DNA of 64,000 nucleotides from Moniliella sp. 'wahieum' (GCA_003971905.1 RSEE01000050.1:430143-494142); one strand, 5' to 3'; shown: positions 23,280-35,100, numbered from the stretch's first letter. Numbers and translations: made by a program. Notes: generated from the sequence alone by a model not told the origin.

Positions 23280-23835
23280 TCATGCCACAGGCTGGGCCAA
23301 CAGCTTCTGGACGTCGCCCTTGATCGAGTCTGGGGAGGTGGTGGGTGCATACCGGGCGTAGACCTTGCCTTGACGGTCGACGAGGAACTTGGTAAAGTTC
23401 CACACGATCCTTCACCCAGCACACCCTTCTTCTCCGCTTCAACACCTTGAACACAGGATTCGTGTCGTTGCCATTGACATCGCTAGTAGAGGAAGAGGTC
23501 AGTGTCTACAGCAGATTGGGTTGAGTGGGAAGGAAGGGGGGGTTGGGCATACCTTTGTTAACCATGGGGAATTGGACGCCGTAGTTGAGCTGGCAGAATG
23601 ACCCAGTGTCCTCGTCCCCCTCTGGGTTCTGGGACCCGAATTGGTTGCTGGGGAACCCAATCACCTCCAGGCCTTGGTCTTTGAACTCCTCATACAGTTT
23701 TCCGAGCCCATCGAGCTGCGGTGTGAAACCGCACTTGGTCGCCGAGTTGAAGATCAACACAACCTTGCCCTGGGTCTGAGCGAAGTCGTACGTGCTCTTC
23801 TTCCAAGGCACAGAAAGGGAGTAGAGCTCGGACAT
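23280..23835 (-). CDS. GPX3: Thioredoxin-type glutathione peroxidase (Gpx3/Hyr1 family)
   Basis: Reduces hydroperoxides, in fungi normally with thioredoxin, and can act as a peroxide sensor. Start [20 protein letters not shown] at 23835. The peroxidatic Cys lies in [10 protein letters not shown], the catalytic Gln in FPSNQFGSQ, and the resolving Cys in [14 protein letters not shown]. An intron at 23483-23552 (70 nt, GTATGC...CTAG) leads to exon 2 with [15 protein letters not shown], then [20 protein letters not shown] (catalytic Trp-Asn) and KLLAQPVA-stop at 23280. Exons sum to 486 nt, about 161 residues, normal for the family. Exon 2 is broken where G runs are one base short at 23434-23435 and 23409-23410. 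The usual FPCNQF Cys is Ser here, leaving the standard two-Cys pair. Confidence 0.93.
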
Positions 23836-24432
23836 GGCGATATGAGCAAAAGGAGTACGATGACGGGGTCGAAGGGAAGGCGAGAGAGAACGAGAGCAGG
23901 GGGATGCGTGCGAGATGTGCTGATGGGAAGTGCCCTTGGACAGGGTCGAGCCGGAGTGTTATATATATTCTCCACATCCGGCGCGCGGCCTCCGGATCGC
24001 CGGGGCTACTTGGGCGCACCTGTGACACCAGGTCACATGACCGGGCTCTTCTCGGCCTTTCGGTGCCCGCGCTCCGCCGTTGGCACCTCGACGGAGAGCC
24101 ACGGCGGTCAGGCCTAAGGAGCGGCAAATGCAACCCCGCTCACCGTTCAAATTTCAAAGCGCATGCGCGTGTGCGCTCATGGCTCATGCTCATGCCCTCG
24201 CGGACGATGCCTGGCGACTCGGTCTGAGATCTGAGTAGCCTAGCCATTATTCCCCCGGACGCGTAGCCTTGCTGCCGGCGACCCTCTGACACATCTCGAG
24301 CGGCCGCGCCATGACCTGCATGACCGGTAAATGTGCCCTGCCGGTGTTGAGTGAGTAGCTGGTGAATCTGCACGCGGATTTCACTATTCGACGACCCCTC
24401 TCTGCATCCATATCGTTTACAGAGCTTATATC

Positions 24433-24552
24433 CTGGCGACCCCCCTGGTTCCTTGACCTTAGTGGCGCTTCCAAGTAACCCCCGCAAGATGAACGGTTCG
24501 GTTTAGACGTAGCGTTCCCCCTATCCCAGCCTTAAGCTCTGTCAATGATATG
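24433..24552 (+). repeat. Dispersed repeat R1, copy 2
   Basis: Same ordered landmarks as 12958-13082: CTGGCGACCCCCCTGG, CGCAAGATGAAC, CCCAGCCTTAAG, CTCTGTCAATGATATG. Confidence 0.6.
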
Positions 24553-24726
24553 AATTCAAAAAGCAGTGGGACAAAAAGAGGCGCTGTTTTGTCTATAATA
24601 ACCACCAGCTCTCGCTCTCAATACAGTGTGTCCGGCGTTTGGACTGCTTTTGTTCGTGCCAAACCAATAGGGATAGAGCCTCAGCCTGAGGCCTGAGAGG
24701 AGATATGGCCAAGAGAAGAAGGGTTT

Positions 24727-24743
24727 AGGCCTTAGGCCTTAGG
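24727..24743. repeat. Heptamer array, AGGCCTT
   Basis: AGGCCTT twice in phase plus a partial third. A related AGGCCTG/CTGAGG cluster lies just upstream (24679-24700). Confidence 0.65.
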
Positions 24744-25122
24744 GGGCAGACAAGCGTGAGCGCTTATTGTGGCAGTGATAATGCTGTGTGTGGTCGTCAA
24801 CGCGTCAACAGACGCAAAGAACACAGGCTTTCAGAAAATATGGCAAAAGCTTATAGGCACTAGGAAGCGAGTTGCCACCATGCCACCATGCAGTACCCAT
24901 CAGAGGATGTACCAGCGGAGTTCTGGTGTGAAAAGTAAGATGCTTGATGGGATCCGAGATATCTGATCGAGATCCATGAGACACACAAGAGAATATTTGA
25001 CGGTCACTCGGTTCCTATATTGGTGCGATCAATGCAGCGATCAGCGCGATCAGCGCCCCCGGCCTGGACCTTTCTTCTCGGCGCCACTCGTCGAGCCTGG
25101 TACGCGATTATAGAACCCCTTC

Positions 25123-25416
25123 AAGCTTCGAGCTTCGCTTTAAGCTTTACTAGTTTTTTACTACGCATTAACACTTCAGTTTGGGTGTGTCAAGTATCTC
25201 GATTGGATCCAAGTCTTCTCGTCCGAGACACTACTGTTGGAGGGAAACTGGGAAACTTCTATGGCAGACACAAGCGAAACAAAACAAGCTCGCTGTTACG
25301 CTTTACTATATCTCAGTTGGCTGCAGTGTCAAAAATGCGAGTATAAGAGGAAATGAATGCATCCACCAACACGGATCCCCCTCTGCAATACACAGAGGGT
25401 TTACTAGTCGCTAGTC
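25123..25416. repeat. Heptamer pairs, AAGCTTC/GAGCTTC and ACTAGTC/GCTAGTC
   Basis: AAGCTTC then GAGCTTC at 25123-25136; ACTAGTC then GCTAGTC at 25403-25416. Each pair is in 7-bp phase with one diverged unit. Confidence 0.5.
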
Positions 25417-25734
25417 ACTGTTCATTACGTTCACTAGTCAAGTCACTGCTCTCTGTGATAACACAGTGAATTCACATCTGACTTCGATCTGACTGGTCAC
25501 ACCAAAATCACTACTTCACTCTTCTATCTTTGCTAACCTCCGACATATCTGGAAATGGAATCACACACGTGGCGTGACGCACATTTTGCCCTCACGAATG
25601 TCCGCCATTTCACATGAAGCGTGAAGCTCCAAGTCTTGGTAGTATATAAGGCAAAGGAGGGGGCTACGGGATGGCAACGGCCGGCATAACTGTGGAGTGA
25701 TTAGTAACACAAAGTGTATGATCATGTGGGTGTA

Positions 25735-25895
25735 ACAATCGGGGCTGAACGAGGGAGACCAAGGTCCTGTCAGAGGCGGGGGGAAAGAACAAGGTCGTTC
25801 GTGGGAGGAAAAAGAAGGCAACGGGAAGAGAACAGAAGCAAAAGGAAAGGAAAGAGCGAGAGACACATGACGCAGAATTGGAAATTGGAGCGAGC
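25735..25895 (+). repeat. Foldback-family arm
   Basis: Contains AATCGGGGCTGAACGAGGG, GTTCGTGGGAGGA, GGAAAGAGCGAGA and GAATTGGAAATTGGAGCGAG in the same order as 8057-8218 and 8235-8403. The opposite arm is not evident here. Confidence 0.55.
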
Positions 25896-25948
25896 TTATC
25901 AGCAGCCCTCAGCCTTCTCAGACTTCAAGTTCAAGGTTCAAGACGTTC

Positions 25949-25969
25949 AAGGTTCAAGCTTCAAGGTTC
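25949..25969. repeat. Heptamer array, AAGGTTC/AAGCTTC/AAGGTTC
   Basis: Three 7-bp units in phase. The middle one has the palindromic AAGCTT core; the outer two differ by one base. Confidence 0.6.
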
Positions 25970-26142
25970 ACAGAGATGTTGGAACTCTCCTATATCCCCG
26001 ACCTCTAACCTCACTTCATTCTCTTCCCTCCTGTATAATTGAGTTGTTGTGACGTACCCCGCATATTGCGCTTGAAGCTCTTGAAGCTTTTGATGCATAC
26101 CATCCCACACTATCTTCGTATCGCCGACATCCGCGCCATCAC

Positions 26143-26191
26143 ACTAGTCACTAGTTACTAGAGTTGCTATTAGCTTCAAGCTTTAAGCTTC
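26143..26191. repeat. Heptamer arrays, ACTAGTC/ACTAGTT/ACTAGAG and TAGCTTC/AAGCTTT/AAGCTTC
   Basis: Three in-phase units at 26143-26163 and three at 26171-26191. The spacer base varies between C and T while the palindromic core is kept. Confidence 0.7.
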
Positions 26192-26343
26192 ACTGCCATC
26201 AGCACGGCCAACTTCAAGCTTCGCCTCCATCTTCTCATTAAATTAGCCATTCTAAGCTCCAGTCCACTTCCCGTCGCCCGCACAGTCCCTACAGCAGTCA
26301 CATGTCACACAGACACCAGATGCAACGCGTAACTCCGCTCACA

Positions 26344-26371
26344 ACGCGTAACGCGTAACTAGTCACGCGAG
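26344..26371. repeat. Mixed heptamer array, ACGCGTA x2, ACTAGTC, ACGCGAG
   Basis: Four units at 26344-26350, 26351-26357, 26358-26364 and 26365-26371. The core changes from ACGCGT to ACTAGT and back without a phase slip. Confidence 0.75.
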
Positions 26372-27269
26372 TCACGAGAAACTCCGCCCGGTGATCAACT
26401 CGATTAACATAGTAACATTCGATTGGGTCACACGCGCGTATGCCCCCAACTCCCCGACGTGTGTTCCCACGATGCTCGGAAGTGGCGTGTATAATGGCAT
26501 CGTGACAAAACGTGACATGTGAGTGACATGAAACAAAATGTCACATTCGCCATCACATGCAAGCCACCTTGCGTGTGCGTCCCCCAGCACATCACAGCGA
26601 TCAGTCACTATAGTCATCTCACCGTCACCAGGCCACACCCGGTTTACGGAGACCATGAATATTGAATGCGGGAGAGCAGATGAGATCGGACGGGCGGAGT
26701 AAAGAGTGATTAGTTACGAGTATAGCCATTAGTAGCCGGTATGTAACGGGTATAACCGATCATTATTGCGGCAACTATAGCTTCTACTCATCGGTCCTCG
26801 ATCTACACGCAGCGTTCCTTTGTCCCTACTGTTTGGAGTGCTGCAAATTATATGTGTTCCTGTGGTATGTAGCTCTGTCCGAATGTCTCCGTGACTCTTG
26901 CAATCCTGTTGCCTTCAAGCACCATGCGCCGCGTGCCTCTCCATGCGTTGCAGCATCTCGATCCGATCTGCTTGAACCTTTGGGATGTGTGTGCTTTGGT
27001 GTGAGGCGGGTTATCGATTTCTTCAGGTGGTCAGGCTGAGCGCCTGAGCCATGAGCACATGACTTGAGGCTAACGCGCTAATCAAAGCGTTAGCGGTGGA
27101 CAGAAACGGATGAAGTTCTGGTGGGTGGTCGGAGGGTAGAGGTAGAGGCATGCAACACGTACATGCATCATGTATCACAGCTTTCTTCCTGCCTATATTC
27201 CTGCGCGTCAAGCTATTAATAGCGAAACCTGGTCAACTTGCTATCATAGCCACCTAGTCGACCCTATTC

Positions 27270-27334
27270 ACCGGTCACCGGCCGGCTGTCGCTCTCAGAT
27301 TTCATATCTCAGATCTCATATCTCACATCTCATT
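27270..27334. repeat. Heptamer arrays, ACCGGTC pair and a six-unit TCTCANA series
   Basis: ACCGGTC then ACCGGCC at 27270-27283. At 27293-27334 six consecutive 7-mers keep TCTCA or TTTCA at fixed phase (TCTCAGA, TTTCATA, TCTCAGA, TCTCATA, TCTCACA, TCTCATT). Confidence 0.75.
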
Positions 27335-27476
27335 AACTTCTTTGAACACGCCGTTTCACAGCAGGAAGCCGCAAGGCCCTAGATCGATAGATCCCACATG
27401 ATTAATGCATGATCAATGATGTTAATGATGCCTCTGTTCCATTCCCACCACCAGACCTTTTCTTAAAAGCCTTTTT

Positions 27477-27624
27477 AGATCTTAGATCTTAGATCCTTAG
27501 ACCATCAACGCCATGGCGCCTTTTAAATGTTTAACGTTTAACGTTTAATCCGTGTGGTATATCACACATCATTCATCACACATTGGTCGTCACATATCAC
27601 ATGTCACATGTCGCACGTCACACT
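27477..27624. repeat. Heptamer arrays, AGATCTT, AACGTTT and TCACATG
   Basis: AGATCTT twice at 27477-27490; AACGTTT twice at 27533-27546. A five-unit series at 27590-27624 reads TCACATA, TCACATG twice, TCGCACG, TCACACT. Confidence 0.75.
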
Positions 27625-28560
27625 TTGCGGCACCCTGGTCACCCGTCACCGATGAGAGCTTAGTTAGCGCTGAGGCGCTGAGGCTCGCACATGGATCACA
27701 CATTCTTTGTCACCCGTTGCCCGTAGACGTGGGCACCAACACCGTCCGAGCGACGGTCAAGCCCTCGGGCCTCAGATCCTGAGACCCCGCCCGGACATGG
27801 CGACACGTTCCGATGAACGAACGCTGAACATGTTGAACTTGCTCAACGTGCGGGCAAAAGCGTCATCGATCGTCTGAGGCTCAGGCCCGAGGCACCCTAC
27901 CGATCTCGATCAGACTAGGCACCAGCCCCAGAAGCTTCCAAAAGTTGCTGCCAGCCGATAATCCACCACACAGCCACCAGCTGCACACGTCCTCTCGGCG
28001 CGGCAAAACCCAACAACCAATCCTCATCCCAACCAACGTCAACATCCAACCCCGAAGTTCCCCTCCCCCCCCTGGATCTGTCAATTTTGCTTCCCACCCC
28101 GTCCTGAGCTTCTCACTTCATTTCCTCCTCTCTCCCCGGCCTCTGTCATCAATAGGCGCCTCTCACAATTTGGACCCCTCTCATCATCCCAAGCCCGTCG
28201 GACACCATTGACCTCTTTCCTCTCACCCCTTCTGGCTTTGATCCCTACTGCCTCACCCCCCCTCTCCGACACTACTGGGAGCTGGGGTCAGCTTCAAAAG
28301 CCATCGCCCATCCTTTTTGTTCTCTGGTCAAGCTCTCAATCCTCCTTCGCGGAACGTCGCTCTTCAATCACCTGGTCCTTGGGAGCGTCCCTGCTCCTGT
28401 ACTTTGGTACCATTCGAGTTCCCAACCCCTCGTTACCTATCTAGCGTTACCACATTCTTCCTACTCTTGGCGACCACTCTGCTAGTCACGATCCGCACCT
28501 CATCATCCTTCCCCTCAACCACTTCATCTCCGACTTCCCTCACCATCACCTTCCAAGACC

Positions 28561-30789
28561 ATGCATTCGCACCCCGGAACTCCGGACGATGTCCGACGCA
28601 GCAGCCCCCTTTATTCGCCTCGCCTCATCGGATCTGCTCCTATCACGACGATTTCCTGCCCAACGTTGTCACCCACCCCCCGGCCTCTGGCCCCTCGCCT
28701 CGTCAAGGGCCCAGTTTCCCCCCGCCTCCTCTACCCCGAGCGGAGTCCCGCTCGGAACCTTCCGCCCTACGCGCAAAGGCAAGGCGACCACGACCTCCGC
28801 TTCCACTCGCTCAGGGAGAGGGCAAAGCGTAGCGAAAGCATGCACGAATTGCAAGCGTAGTCATTTAGCCTGCGATCTGGCCGTACGTGATCCCTCTGTT
28901 TGCTTTTATTGTTCACAGTGGTGGGGACTAACATGATGCATGATGCCTCTTTAGCGTCCGTGCCGACGATGTTGATGCTCGACAAGGCAGAGACTTGTGT
29001 GGATGTGCAACATAAAAAGCGCGGGCGGCCCCAAAGTAAGTATACGCTAACGAGCCATATGATGGATCCCGCCTCATTATTGGCTTCTGAGGGTCAGTCC
29101 GATGGGCGTCCTTCGCAGGCCCTCGGTGGGACGGCAGGTGGGCGTGGCACTATCAGCGGTCATGGGGGTGGCGGCGACAGCGGCAGTAGTTTCCCCCCGA
29201 CCACGTCCACCGGCCTCACCTACGGCGTGCCGCATGACGCGCTTCAGCCACGTAGTAGGCCTGCACCGTTGCCATTTCCGCCGGCCATCCCTCCCCTCCC
29301 CCAGTTGGGATGCCGACGTCGAGTCCAACCACCCTCCCTACCAACCTACTCCGCCGCGCTTTTCCAGCCGCTGCCCGAACCCCAGTGGGATCGTCCTGCT
29401 CCTTTCCCTGCTGGCGATCCACCGTATTTCCCCATGGGCGAGAGTCCCTCGCGCCACTTCTTGGCCCATCGTCCTTCGGAACCGACGTTGCGTCGGTCTT
29501 GGACAGCGGCAAGCCGCGGTACAAGCCGTGGTTCCTGGACACGAGACGTACCCTCTCCCTATGCCCGGCACTTGGGCCACGCTCGCACCCCGAGTACCGA
29601 CCCGCCTCCTCTTCGTTCGGTACCCCCACCGGCCCAGGGACGTTCCCTTGTTCCCCTTGACCATCTCGTATCGGTACGCCACCGCAGTGTGCCCAATCCG
29701 TGGCACAGCGAGTCTCGGCCTCCTTCGGCCGCCTCGCCCCTTGCACGGCCACGATTAGGTTCGGACGTTTCACCTCCCGTACGGCCGGGCATGGAGCCAC
29801 GCACGTACCTGCCCCCGGGGGCGTTTCGACCGTTAGACTGCCCCCCCGGCACCTGCCCCCGCGCGGCGCGAGGAACGTGGTGGGCGACGAGCCAGTGCCG
29901 ATCGTCTTTCCGATCCAACCAGGCCGAAGTCGCCGAGGTCGCCTCTCGACTGGGCACTGTCTTGCCTTCTTACCGTGCTCCTGGACGGGGCCTTAGCCCA
30001 CCACCTTCTTACTACCCGGGCACCTCGACCTCCCATCCCGTGTTTGGTGCTGGGCCCCATGTCTCGCAGGACCGTGTAGCGGGGTCCGCGACGGATGTGC
30101 CCAGTCCACCGTCTCGGTCCATCTCCCAAGCTGGCCTTAGCGCGGGGGCGGGGGGGCAGGGGTACGATGACCGTTGGGAGCCCGGCGGCGTGCCCGCTGC
30201 GGTATCGTATCCAGCCTTATCCCAACCTTCTGCCGCTCCTTGTCCCGCGCACTTGGTCGGTCAGCGTAGCGCCCGGTCACCGTTGGACTGGCCGAGCGGC
30301 CGGGGGCGACGGGCGTGTCAATTGGTCTGTACCACGGAGTACGAGGTGATCCGCGTCTCGCCCCAGGCGTCGGAGCTGCTGGGCCAGGCGGAAGAAGAGC
30401 TGGTACAACGTACCCTCTGGGACTTGGTCCATGACGATGACCGCGCCGCCTTGGACCAGCTCTGTGCCCGTGTGGCCCAAGACACCTGCGGGCCACCCCA
30501 CCTTGTTGTCCTCTGATTTTTCCATCCGTCAACTTCGGGCTGCATTGGACGCTCCTTTGCCCACCTTACTGAGCCCGCAGTGGGCACGCGCGTTTGCTCG
30601 GGCCACCTCCGCATCCTCCCCGCTTCGCCACGCTCACGTGCCCCCCCACCTGCGGGGGCTTGGGCGGGGACCTGAGGTGAGCTGGAGGTGCAAGTCTACC
30701 TCGGCTGCTTCTTTGGCTTGTCCTTAGCCCAACCCCCCACGTTTTCCAAGACCTGCCTAGTTGCTACCTTGGCACGTCTTGATGCCTAA
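28561..30789 (+). CDS. Zn2Cys6 transcription factor with PAS domain (ERT1/AcuK-like)
   Basis: Nuclear DNA-binding regulator; family relatives control gluconeogenesis and mitochondrial/nonfermentable carbon use. Start MHSHPGTPDDVRRSS at 28561. The zinc cluster begins KACTNCKRSHLACDLA and is split by an intron at 28883-28954 (72 nt, GTACGT, branch CTAAC near 28930, TAG). It continues RPCRRC and, after one missing base near 28972, LDKAETCVDVQHKKRGRPQ, giving the six Cys and the basic tail. A long Pro/Ser-rich middle follows. The PAS domain is at about 30320-30500 (CTTEYEVIRVSPQASELLGQ, WDLVHDDDRAALDQLCARV). The tail ends EVQVYLGCFFGLSLAQPP...ATLARLDA-stop at 30787-30789. Several frame breaks lie at both ends. 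ERT1 assignment is from the domain pair, not a database search. Confidence 0.85.
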
Positions 30790-32122
30790 TATGTTGTTTG
30801 TTCCCGCACCCACCTTCCCTTATAATCGTTGAGGTTGCTGCCTCTTTGCCCATTTTCCTTACGCCTTTTTGCCCCCATTCTGCTCTCCATATCACGACCC
30901 GCATGCCCATTGTCACCTAAGACGTCCTCCTTCATACATGCAGCACCGCCGATGGCGATCAGCCTGTTGGCTGCGAACCGGTACAAGTAGAAAACAGGTA
31001 CACGGGCTGGACGGGACCACATGATAGAATCTCTCCTTGCCAGTGGTCCAGACCAGAGTGTTGACCACCAGTGGTTCAGAATCCATCCTTCAGTGACACG
31101 TCGTGTGTATCGGGACAGTGCGTCCCGGACCTTCCACGGGCTGAAGTCCACTGGCTTCCGGGCCCGGAACCTTTCACGGCCCACTTAGAGGTCTAGCTCT
31201 CCTTAGATCTGGAAGACCATATCTCCATTTCCCAACTCCTGCATCACTAGCTACATAGGCCCGTGACCCATCAGAGATGCACAATAGACCCCCAGTGGAC
31301 TCATAAGCTCGAGTACTGACCTCCAAGAGGCAGCCACATCCCACCTCTTATGCAGACTATGATGGCGCAAAACATACACGCGCGAGACTGCCTTAATCCT
31401 ATCAGGCCTCCTAAAAAACTGGTAGTACAGCAGTATGATTGAAGACCTACGTCCTATTCTAGTACTCTGTCCATCCAGTTCCAGGTCCACTAAAGGAGTC
31501 CGGGAGAAGCGTTTCGCCAGGGCACCATCGCGGCGATACGCATAACACATGGTGGGGAGGGACAAGTATTACACTGCAAGCCGAGTCCGTCGCAGCAGGT
31601 CCAAAAAGTCCTCACCAACACTAAAACTAAGCCCAAACCACTGCCACCACAAAGACAGAACAGACAAGAGCCAATAAGTCAACAGCTAAAACCACAATAA
31701 CCTGGGGGTGGGGAAGAAAAGTTCATAACGTTCATCCTGGCAAAAAACCCGAAACCACGCATGAACAGGAAATAGGAAACAGGGAACAGGGAACAGGGAC
31801 CAGAAGACTTGACATAGGAGAAGCATGGCCCTAGAGCCAATCGAACGAGCTAGGATCCCAACGGGATCAAGAAGCACTGCAGAACGTCGACGAACGAGGA
31901 CGGAGCGTGGACCGAATTGCGTAGGATACAAAGAGTGTGGTTAAGGCGGGACGGGCGCGAGGGACTCAAGGGCGAGCGAGGCGCAAAGGAGCATGCGCCA
32001 GCACATGCGCGGAAAGCAGAGCCAAGAACCGAGGCACAGCCAAGGCAAGAAAGGCGTGCAAGGGGACCAAGAAGGTGGTACTTGGTGCAGTGGGAGGTCA
32101 CATGTCACAGGCTACTGACCGG
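30790..32122. other. Intergenic region
   Basis: About 1.3 kb between convergent genes. It holds the non-palindromic heptamer array at 31764-31798. No gene or RNA recognised. Confidence 0.45.
31764..31798. repeat. Five-unit heptamer array, AACAGGG type
   Basis: AACAGGA, AATAGGA, then AACAGGG three times, in exact 7-bp phase. The unit has no palindromic core, so 7-bp tandem growth is not limited to palindromes. Confidence 0.65.
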
Positions 32123-35100
32123 TCACATACATCTCACAAGCTCGGATCCAAGGTCCACTTTGTCGCAAGGCGAGATGAAGGGATTAAAGGTGGCATGCGA
32201 GCCACGTTCATGGAAGAGGTTGATGCGCACTTGGCTGCCCATTGGTGGCCCTTGCCTTTCCTCGCCACGCCCGGCAAGCGGAAGCGGAAGAGAAGAGGAA
32301 GCGAAGCGGACACAGCTCCGCACGGAACTTGACTGTCTTTTTGGCACTGGTCCCGTACCACGTAACCATACCGAGCCAGGCGGGCAAGAACGAGGAACAG
32401 GTGTATCCGCCATCGCCACCGAAACCACTTGGGAAAGCAGCGCCGACAACGTCTTCGCGTTGCGCCACATCCTCCGACGAGTAGAAGGTGTAGGACGTGG
32501 GCTTGCGGTTTGAAAATGCTGCCAAACCACGAAGCTTGGCGAGGACTCTGGATGCCACCCGGCGTTTCAGGACCTGGGTAAGAGGCGGATCATCCTTGTG
32601 CCCCGTAATACGAATGGCCAGGCCCGGGTTGCGTTGCTGCAGACGGGTCAAACTCGGCTTTCTCCGGGGCTTTGTCGGAGGCACGTTCGCCGAGCCCCCC
32701 ATAGCGTGCGTAGCGTCCGCACTTACAGCCCGTGCCGAAGACGCAATGGGAGGGACGAGGTCGAGCCAGCAGCGGAGGCGGGACGCGAGTAGATGCGCGA
32801 TGACGGGCGGGAACCGGGCCCATTCGGATGAGGCTCCAAACCCAAAGCATTGGTCAGAGCACCCATACCCGTCGCACGGCCAAGAGAACCACCGGGAAAA
32901 GGATTGGGCGAGGAAAGGCCGTGCGGCCCGGGATCATTACCCCTGAGCCACTCCTGAACAAGGGATTGGGATCCGTCGCTGCAGACCCTATCGCGGGGCT
33001 TCCGCATCCATTGGATGACCCAGTGACGCGGCGAGAGGAAGACGAGAGCTGTTGCCGGATCCGGTGGGTAAGCCGGACGTGCCCATCGGGGGTGTATGGC
33101 TCATTCTTAGCCCGAGGGATAGATCCGGAAGGGAGCTCTTTGCCCCCCAGTGGGCTCAGCCGAAGAAGCCGCGGTGCTCGGCTCTTTGCCGAGGCGCGTG
33201 AAGGCAAGGCTAAAGTCGCCTTCGTTGGTGGGGTTGAAGGTAGAGAGGAAGGCAGTGAGGCCGGGGGAAATGGGAAGAGTATGGACTGCTGGTGCCGCTT
33301 CTGTTGGCGTTCAGAAAGAAGTCCCGCCGAGTTGGTCGTTGAAGTGCTGGACAGGGCTGCCGAACCACTTAACCGCCGGCTGAGTTCCCGTCCCGCTCCA
33401 CCACTTTCTTCCCATCGCCTGCCGGGTTAGATTGGCTCGGCAACCCCAAACTTAAGACTGATGCAGGCTTTGGGGAAAGGCAGGCGCAGGAGAATGACCT
33501 GCGGCAGTAGACTCGTAGCCTGACAAGACCGAAGTACGGCGACTAAAGAGGTAAGAGCCCGTCTCGGCTTGTGCATCGCCCAGTTCGGGCTCTCCCTCGT
33601 CCTCATCCGCATCCTGGAACCGATCGCTGCGGGGGGGTAGTACCATCTGACCGTCCACGACTCATTGCACTGCTGGTAGATCCCCGCCGACTTGAACCGC
33701 CCAAACGTGCTGCCTCATATGCTGGGCTTGGGGGGACAGAAAGTTTTGCGCCTGCAGGTGAAGCGGTCCCAACCTGTTTGACCTCTCGCCTCCATGTTGA
33801 CGGCAGCGCTGCTGGAGAGAGAGCAGGGGAAACTGGTGCCGACGCCAAGTGGATGGAAGCCCGCCGGCCAGATGTGGGATTCGAAGCTGTATTGGTCCGC
33901 CACAATCCTGCTTGGGCTTGGTCAATCTTGGCCTGAAGCCGGTTGCTACGCTCAGAGTTCCCTCCCTCTGCACGAAGAATGGCAAGTTCCGTTGCCACTT
34001 CGTGGAAGAAGCGCTGGGCTGCTGCGTCATCTCCGACATGTGGCAAGGCCGGGAGGGATGGCGGTGCCCCCGCCTGGGCTGAATCACTGAGCGTGGCCCC
34101 ACGCGCAAAGTGCACAGCGGGTTGGGGGGAAGAAGGGTCGATCGAAAGACGGCGAGCGCTCGATGGCCTTTCACTCGGAATAGCTGAAGCAGAAGATGTA
34201 GGGCAATGCGTTGTGTTGGGAGCCAAAGGAGTGTATGCGCCAAATCCAGGGCTGGTGGGGGTGGTAGGGACATGACGTTGTGCTTCGATCGCTGCGGCTG
34301 CTGATGGGGCAACGGGTGGGGCAGACGACAGAGACGGGCGACGAGCAGGCCCATCTCGCAGATTGTAAGCATGCAGGGAAGCTAGTGCCTCCGCTGCGAC
34401 CCCCGCAGCCTGGGGCGTCACACCATTGGGGTGCGCCGCAAGTCGGGTTTGACCGCCGATCTGGGGACTGCCAGTTGAGGTCAAGGGGGAGTGGGGGGCA
34501 ACCACCTTGGTCGAGGTAGTGTGCAGCTCTTGTGGGAGTGGAGCCGGGCTCGAGCTGGGTGAGGAGGCAGCCGGGAATGCAGGGTTGGACGCGATGGAGG
34601 AAGCGTCAGGGTGAGGGCGAGAGTTCGGCGGTGCGGACGAGTTACCCAAATATGAATGCTCGGCGGCATACGTGCCTGTCGAACCGTTGGAAGAACCTGT
34701 GACCAAGTCCCATCCTCTTCCTCTTCCTCCTCCTCCTCTTCGGCAGCGAGCTGGTTTTCAGCAACAAACGGTGTAAAATCGTTTGGGCAAAGTATCCATC
34801 GGAGAAAAGCTCTGCCTGCAACTTTTCCTTGCTGTACCCTTGGAAGAGGAAGGTGAGACCACGGAAAATGTCGTCCTCCTCCAGAGCAAGGGGAGTTCAA
34901 TCGGGCCCGAATCGGTCACCACCGGCACAGGGTTGATTGATGACAAGCGGCCATAGTCGTTGAACCAAGGGTGGTGGAAGATTTCTGCCATCGTATAGCG
35001 TTTCCGTGGTCAACGACTAGCATGCGGCGGATTAGGTCCTTGGCCGCCTCGTCGCGTAGATGGCGTGGCATTTCAAAGCGGCCATCCTTTACCTTTTGCA

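Larger units (their letters stand above)
23836..28560. other. Large gene-poor, repeat-rich island
   Basis: About 4.7 kb without a supported gene. It holds R1 copy 2, a foldback-family arm (25735-25895), and the densest set of heptamer arrays in the window (24727-27624). From about 27900 the plus strand turns pyrimidine-rich (C/T runs to 28560), probably promoter and 5' leader of the downstream transcription factor. Confidence 0.5.

Noticed and set aside
24150-27650. CRISPR array or other spacer-repeat system
   Set aside because: Repeats are 7 bp, contiguous and varied in sequence, with no unique spacers; the gene content is eukaryotic.
28317-28832. 171-codon plus-strand ORF overlapping the start of the Zn2Cys6 factor
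   Set aside because: Ser/Pro/Thr-rich reading of a pyrimidine-rich leader; the zinc-cluster frame explains the conserved part.
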